DNA of 8,351 bases from Acidobacteriota bacterium (GTDB taxonomy: Bacteria > Acidobacteriota > Terriglobia > Terriglobales > Acidobacteriaceae). Both the position numbers and the translations under genes were made by a program. Positions 5,390-8,351 of this stretch are shown one piece after another. The stretch lies in contig JAJYBT010000067.1 of the NCBI GenBank assembly GCA_021778875.1, forward strand, positions 1 through 8,351, written 5' to 3'. The notes beneath the pieces were generated by a model, which was not told the origin of the DNA, did not search any database, and saw only the letters and a program-made list of their open reading frames with translations. How positions within the stretch are numbered: the first letter of the stretch is position 1; each line of letters begins with the position of its first letter.

Positions 5390-5947
5390 TCACTGCACGG
5401 GGATAATCAACACGGCGAAGGGCGTGCCACCGAACATGACAAATGGTTTGTGGGTATCTGGCGCAGCCACTCCTGAGGGGAACCCCGACGTCTGCGCTGC
5501 CCGGGCATTCAGGATCATGATGTGTGGCGGCACATGAATAAAATCCCTCTGCCCCGGCGCCAATCTGGTCGCGGCCGGGTCAAGATTGCTCCACACGGAA
5601 CCGCCCTGCAGCATGTAGGAGTAGCCAACCAGGTTCGGATCGGGAGCTTTACCGGCCATGGCCGCCTGATACCAGGCAAGGCCGTTCTTATCCAGGCAAA
5701 GCGGCTGCTCCTGCGGGGTTCCCAAATCCCGTGGAAGGCACGTCCATCCGTTGGTGCCGTGGCGCAACTCCTTCGTGTTGCCGGTGGCATCCATCGCCAC
5801 CACGGTGGCTTCCGCCGCAACCTGTGCAGGCGCTGCTGAAAGCGCGCGCCGAATCTCGCCATCGTTGGTTGGTGGCGTGCCTGCGCCATACAGCCAGCCC
5901 GTGCTGCACACGGCCACCACCAAAAGCCCAAAGCCAAGCGTCCTCAT
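5390..5947 (-). CDS. Exported protein of an uncharacterised family
   Basis: 185 residues. Residues 1-22 (MRTLGFGLLVVAVCSTGWLYGA) are a Sec signal peptide, probably cleaved after YGA, so the mature protein should be periplasmic or secreted. The middle carries WTCLPRDLGTP and QPLCLDKNGLAWYQAAMAG, with Cys residues at about 69 and 84 that could form a disulphide. Then come GYSYMLQGGSVWSNLDP, HVPPHIMILNA and a C-terminal THKPFVMFGGTPFAVLIIPV. From memory this order (W-T-C, CLDKNG, YMLxGGSxxSNxDP, PHxMxxN, KPxVMxxGTP) recurs in exported proteins of unknown function in Proteobacteria and Acidobacteriota. I know of no assigned activity. The start is firm: GGAGGT (complement of 5954-5959) lies 6 bases upstream and a TATAAT box precedes it. 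The VAVC stretch is not a lipobox, because the residue before Cys is Val. Confidence 0.88.
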   Translation of the reverse strand: MRTLGFGLLVVAVCSTGWLYGAGTPPTNDGEIRRALSAAPAQVAAEATVVAMDATGNTKELRHGTNGWTCLPRDLGTPQEQPLCLDKNGLAWYQAAMAGKAPDPNLVGYSYMLQGGSVWSNLDPAATRLAPGQRDFIHVPPHIMILNARAAQTSGFPSGVAAPDTHKPFVMFGGTPFAVLIIPVQ

Positions 5948-5973
5948 ATAACGACCTCCCTCTCAGGCGGGCG

Positions 5974-6003
5974 ATTATACCGAGGCTTCCAAGCCCATTG
6001 TAA
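5974..6003 (-). promoter_or_regulatory. σ70-type promoter of the exported protein gene
   Basis: On the minus strand a perfect TATAAT (complement of 5974-5979) is preceded after 18 bases by TTACAA (complement of 5998-6003), a weak -35. The start would fall near 5967, giving a 20-base leader that contains the ribosome-binding site. The promoter lies in the 66-base gap after the 94-residue gene, so this gene can be expressed on its own. Confidence 0.6.
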
Positions 6004-6013
6004 GAATTTCCCG

Positions 6014-6298
6014 CTACTGCGGACTCCCCTGGTCGCGGGCGGCCTCGCGCTGGGCGCGCAGCTCCTCCATCACGGACTGGATGAGCGCCTTGGCGCCTTC
6101 CATGCCGCTCAAAACGGCCTGCAGGTCCAGCGCCGGCTTGGAGGGATTGCGGCTGGAGGCGCAGTAGACGCCGTGCTGGCCCACCAGAATCAGCGAGTCG
6201 GTGAGCAGGTCCAGCGCCACGGCCAGCCTGCCCCGCTCCACGCCCATCATGAACTCGTGCCGCTCCAGGTCGGCCCGCTTCTCGTCAAAAACGTTCAT
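6014..6298 (-). CDS. Small protein of unknown function (94 residues), possibly from a leaderless mRNA
   Basis: Soluble, mostly helical-looking protein: MNVFDEKRADLERHEFMMG, then an amphipathic stretch (AVALDLLTDSLILVG), a short loop with one Cys (GVYCASSRNPSKP), and a second helix ending in MEELRAQREAARDQ. There is no signal peptide, membrane helix or recognised domain. ATG 6298 is the first usable start: no ATG, GTG or TTG lies shortly before it in frame, and the longer open frame crosses a GC-rich hairpin region. No Shine-Dalgarno sequence is properly spaced; GGGGGT abuts the ATG. A TACGCT box ends six bases before the ATG, which would put the transcript start at or beside the start codon. 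The gene diverges from the β-helix gene at 6427. Reality as a gene is supported by its codon pattern and position, not by homology I can name. Confidence 0.75.
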   Translation of the reverse strand: MNVFDEKRADLERHEFMMGVERGRLAVALDLLTDSLILVGQHGVYCASSRNPSKPALDLQAVLSGMEGAKALIQSVMEELRAQREAARDQGSPQ

Positions 6299-6304
6299 AC
6301 CCCC

Positions 6305-6310
6305 AGCGTA
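6305..6310 (-). promoter_or_regulatory. Possible -10 element (TACGCT) implying a leaderless transcript
   Basis: On the minus strand GGTACGCTGG (complement of 6303-6312) carries TACGCT, then GGGGGT, then the ATG at 6298. A start seven bases after the box would be the A of the ATG. The ten-base context is identical to the one at 2674-2683 and differs in one base from that of the tRNA. No clear -35 is seen. Confidence 0.35.
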
Positions 6311-6332
6311 CCGGAAAAGAGCGGGCCGCCGG

Positions 6333-6350
6333 ACCCGGCAGAGGCCGGGT
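6333..6350. other. Hairpin in the divergent promoter region
   Basis: ACCCGGC 6333-6339 pairs perfectly with GCCGGGT 6344-6350 around the tetraloop AGAG. It sits between the divergent genes at 6298 and 6427 and touches the candidate -35 at 6350, so it could be an operator-like inverted repeat or simply a GC-rich stem. The 12 bases CCCGGCAGAGGC at 6334-6345 recur at 5192-5203, upstream of the seven-helix protein gene. Confidence 0.4.
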
Positions 6351-6378
6351 TGCGCCGTTGTGCCGCCGGGACCATACT
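6350..6378 (+). promoter_or_regulatory. Possible σ70-type promoter of the β-helix protein gene
   Basis: TTGCGC (6350-6355) and CATACT (6373-6378) are separated by exactly 17 bases. They match the consensus at three of six and four of six places. A start near 6385 would give a leader of about 42 bases that contains GAGG at 6416-6419. Confidence 0.35.
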
Positions 6379-6426
6379 GGCCGGGTGTGATTTGGCGCTT
6401 CTGCTGCGCTTTTGAGAGGTGCTTGT

Positions 6427-8172
6427 ATGTGGAACTTTTTTGTATGTACTTCATTTCGTTTTGGTTATGTGGCTGTGGTGCTGGCCTTCGCGATGGCTCT
6501 GACGGTGGCCCGGCCAGCCGTTGCGTCTCCGCCTCCGGGGTTTGGGCCGAACATGATCGTCCTCAGCCCATCGATGTCGCAGGCGGAGGTGCAGCGCGAG
6601 ATTGACCGGGTGTACACCCTCGAGCGCCGCAGCGAGTTCGGCGCGGAGCGGTTTGCGCTGGTATTCCTGCCCGGCGAGTACCACGTGGACGTGCCGGTGG
6701 GCTTTTACACGCAGGTGGTGGGCGCGGGCGCCACCCCGGACGCGGTCCGCATCCTGGGCAACGTGCACTCAGACGCCAGTGCCCCGAACAACAACGCCAC
6801 CACCTCCTTCTGGCGCGGCGTGGAGGGCCTGAGCGTGACGCCGACCGGCGGCACCATGCAGTGGGCCGTGTCGCAGGCGGCGCCGTTCCGCCGGATGCAC
6901 GTGCGCGGCAATATGGTGCTGAACCAGAAGCGCGGCTGGGCCAGCGGCGGCTGGATGTCGGACTCGGTTGTGGACGGCACGGTGGACTCCGGCACGCAGC
7001 AGCAGTGGATCTCGCGCAACAGCGAGTGGGGCCGCTGGACCGGCTCCAACTGGAACATGGTGTTTGTGGGCGTTGACCGCCCGCCGGCGGGCGACTGGCC
7101 GCAGCCGCCATATACCCGCGTGGAGCGCACGCCCATTGTGCGCGAGAAGCCTTTTCTGCAGGTTGACGACCATGGGCGCTGGAGCGTGCGCGTGCCGGAG
7201 CTGCGCCGGGAGAGCATGGGCGTGAGCTGGCGTGGCGGCTCCACGCCGGGCCGGACCATTCCGCTGGTGCAGTTTTACCTGGCGCATCCGGCGGATACGG
7301 CCGCCGTGCTGAACGCACAACTGGCCGCGGGCAAGAACCTGCTGCTTACGCCGGGCATCTACAACCTGAGCGAGCCGATCCGCGTGACGAGGCCCGGCAC
7401 GGTGGTGCTGGGCATGGGCTTTGCCACGTTGCGGCCCACGCACGGCACCGCCGCCATGACCACGGCGGACGCGGACGGCATTGAGATTGCGGGGCTGCTC
7501 TTCGATGCCGGCGAGCAGCAGTCGCCGGTGCTGCTGCAGGTGGGGCCGGAGGACAGCAAAGCCCTGCATGCGCAGGACCCCATCTGCCTGCACGATGTCT
7601 TCTTCCGCGTGGGCGGCGCGGGGGTGGGTCGCGCGCTGGTGAACCTGCGCATCAACAGCAATGACACGATTGTGGACCACACGTGGATATGGCGCGCCGA
7701 CCACGGCGCCGGTGTGGGCTGGACGAGCAACACCAGCGCGAACGGCCTGGTGGTGAACGGCAATGATGTGACCGCCTACGGACTGTTTGTGGAGCATCAC
7801 CAGCAGTTCCAGGTGCTGTGGAACGGCAACGGCGGGCGCACCTACTTTTATCAATCCGAGATTCCGTACGACCCGCCCACGCAGGCCGGCTTTACCAGCG
7901 CGCCGGGCGTGAACGGGTGGGCCTCCTACAAGGTGGCCGATTCGGTGACGCGGCACGAGGCGTGGGGGCTGGGCATTTACAGTGTCTTTCTCAGGCCGGA
8001 TGTGACGCTGAGCCGCGCCATTGAGGTGCCGCGCGCGCCCGGGGTTCGCTTCCACCACATGATTACCGTGGCGCTGGGGCACCTGGGCCAGATCTCCAAC
8101 GTGATTGACGACAAGGGCGGGCCCACGTCGATTGAGCCGCGGGTGACGCCCAAGGTCACGGAGTTTCCATAG
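6427..8172 (+). CDS. Secreted right-handed β-helix-like protein (family often labelled 'adenylyl cyclase' in databases)
   Basis: 581 residues. Residues 1-33 are a signal peptide (basic FRFGY, then VAVVLAFAMALTVARPAVA), cleaved before SPPPGFGPN. The rest shows the short hydrophobic strands and Asn/Gly-rich turns of a parallel β-helix: YHVDVPVGFYTQVVGAGATP (85-104), GKNLLLTPGIYNLSEPIRV (302-320), GTVVLGMGFATLRP (324-337), IEIAGLLFDAG (352-362), then NDTIVDHTWIWRADHG and NGLVVNGNDVTAYGLFVEHH (439-458). The LTPGxYxLxxPIxV module resembles the start of pectate-lyase and GH55-like helices. From memory, close full-length relatives in Streptomyces and Acidobacteriota carry the name 'adenylyl cyclase', but I see no nucleotide-cyclase domain here. 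A role in binding or cutting a polysaccharide is inferred from fold and export; conserved acidic and His residues (WRADHG 422-427, EHH 456-458, RHEAW 509-513) are candidate active-site residues. ATG 6427 is chosen over TTG 6412 because GAGG at 6416-6419 is 7 bases upstream. Confidence 0.9.
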   Translation: MWNFFVCTSFRFGYVAVVLAFAMALTVARPAVASPPPGFGPNMIVLSPSMSQAEVQREIDRVYTLERRSEFGAERFALVFLPGEYHVDVPVGFYTQVVGAGATPDAVRILGNVHSDASAPNNNATTSFWRGVEGLSVTPTGGTMQWAVSQAAPFRRMHVRGNMVLNQKRGWASGGWMSDSVVDGTVDSGTQQQWISRNSEWGRWTGSNWNMVFVGVDRPPAGDWPQPPYTRVERTPIVREKPFLQVDDHGRWSVRVPELRRESMGVSWRGGSTPGRTIPLVQFYLAHPADTAAVLNAQLAAGKNLLLTPGIYNLSEPIRVTRPGTVVLGMGFATLRPTHGTAAMTTADADGIEIAGLLFDAGEQQSPVLLQVGPEDSKALHAQDPICLHDVFFRVGGAGVGRALVNLRINSNDTIVDHTWIWRADHGAGVGWTSNTSANGLVVNGNDVTAYGLFVEHHQQFQVLWNGNGGRTYFYQSEIPYDPPTQAGFTSAPGVNGWASYKVADSVTRHEAWGLGIYSVFLRPDVTLSRAIEVPRAPGVRFHHMITVALGHLGQISNVIDDKGGPTSIEPRVTPKVTEFP

Positions 8173-8228
8173 GCGGGGCGGGGCTCGGCGTGCGCCGCTC
8201 AAACATGGGAGAATAATCGGTACATACC

Positions 8229-8351
8229 ATGACCATCGACGGCACACCCGAGCCCCAGCCCACCCCGGAATCCACCCCCGAGCCCGCAGCAGAAGCCACG
8301 GAGAGCTTTGCGGACGTTCTGCGCGAGTTTGAACGCAGCCATACCCACAGG
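8229..8351 (+). CDS. N-terminus of a possible ribosomal protein S1 / S1-domain protein (3' part outside window)
   Basis: An ATG at 8229 opens 41 codons that run to the window edge. A low-complexity Pro/Thr/Glu-rich lead (TPEPQPTPESTPEPAAEATE) is followed by SFADVLREFERSHTHR. From memory, S1-like proteins of Acidobacteriota start with an acidic variable tail and a SFxDxLxxFExSH segment just before the first S1 domain. The S1 domains themselves are not in the window, so the product is tentative. No well-placed ribosome-binding site exists: GGGAG at 8207-8211 is 17 bases away. AATAAT at 8212-8217 might be a -10 box, giving a very short leader. Weak or absent Shine-Dalgarno sequences are usual for rpsA. 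Confidence 0.65.
   Translation, partial: MTIDGTPEPQPTPESTPEPAAEATESFADVLREFERSHTHR

Noticed and set aside
5097..5393. 98-codon open frame on the - strand containing PVAQLDRA
   Set aside because: This is the well-known spurious translation of a tRNA gene (5254-5330).
4193..5476. 427-codon open frame on the + strand
   Set aside because: It lies antisense to the seven-helix membrane protein and runs through the tRNA. Its Gln/His/Gly-rich composition is that of a reverse-frame shadow in GC-rich DNA, and it contains the familiar false peptide GEIRTPDLMLRRH from a tRNA antisense strand.
5884..5947. Lipoprotein signal in the exported protein
   Set aside because: A Cys occurs in the hydrophobic core (VAVC), but the residue before it is Val, not Gly, Ala or Ser. 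A standard signal peptidase I site follows at YGA.
6769..8247. 492-codon open frame on the - strand
   Set aside because: It is antisense to the β-helix gene over its full length, very rich in His, Arg, Ala and Gln, and has no domain or ribosome-binding site. The + strand protein has a signal peptide and recognisable family segments.
1..8351. CRISPR array, insertion sequence, phage or toxin-antitoxin module
   Set aside because: No regularly spaced direct repeats, transposase-like frames, terminal inverted repeats or recognisable toxin-antitoxin pair are visible. The small 94-residue gene has no small partner overlapping or abutting it.

Overview
The window is GC-rich DNA, densely coded on both strands, with no mobile element, CRISPR array or rRNA. 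It is bacterial and most likely chromosomal, from a diderm. I lean towards Acidobacteriota (Terriglobia/Acidobacteriaceae type). This rests on remembered likeness of several products (NapC/NirT-type cytochrome with a CX3CH first haem site, RNB nuclease with a DLDQ active site, the β-helix protein, the S1-like N-terminus), so it is inference and not proof.

Region 1 (1-2651, + strand) is a respiratory cytochrome block. It opens with the last 12 codons of a protein whose end looks like the closing strand of an outer-membrane β-barrel. Next come a strong hairpin, two paralogous small secreted monohaem cytochromes c (251-574, 763-1083), and a membrane-anchored NapC/NirT-like cytochrome with six candidate haem sites (1146-2588). 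The block closes at a strong intrinsic terminator (2609-2651). Read together, quinol electrons would enter the multihaem protein at the inner membrane and pass to the small periplasmic cytochromes. If the cut-off barrel is a porin-cytochrome partner, they would go on to the outer membrane. That last step is a hypothesis, because the barrel gene and anything upstream lie outside the window.

Region 2 (2652-4252): an RNase II-family exoribonuclease (2713-4182) without cold-shock domains and with Gln in place of one active-site Asp, followed by a hairpin that probably terminates transcription from both sides.

Region 3 (4253-6298, - strand): in transcription order, a 94-residue protein of unknown function that may be leaderless, an exported 185-residue protein of an uncharacterised family behind a perfect TATAAT box, tRNA-Arg(CCG), and a seven-helix membrane protein of unknown function.

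Region 4 (6299-8351, + strand): a divergent promoter region with a hairpin, a secreted β-helix-like protein of 581 residues (6427-8172), and the first 41 codons of a protein that may be ribosomal protein S1 or an S1-domain relative. No stretch over 300 bases lacks a gene.
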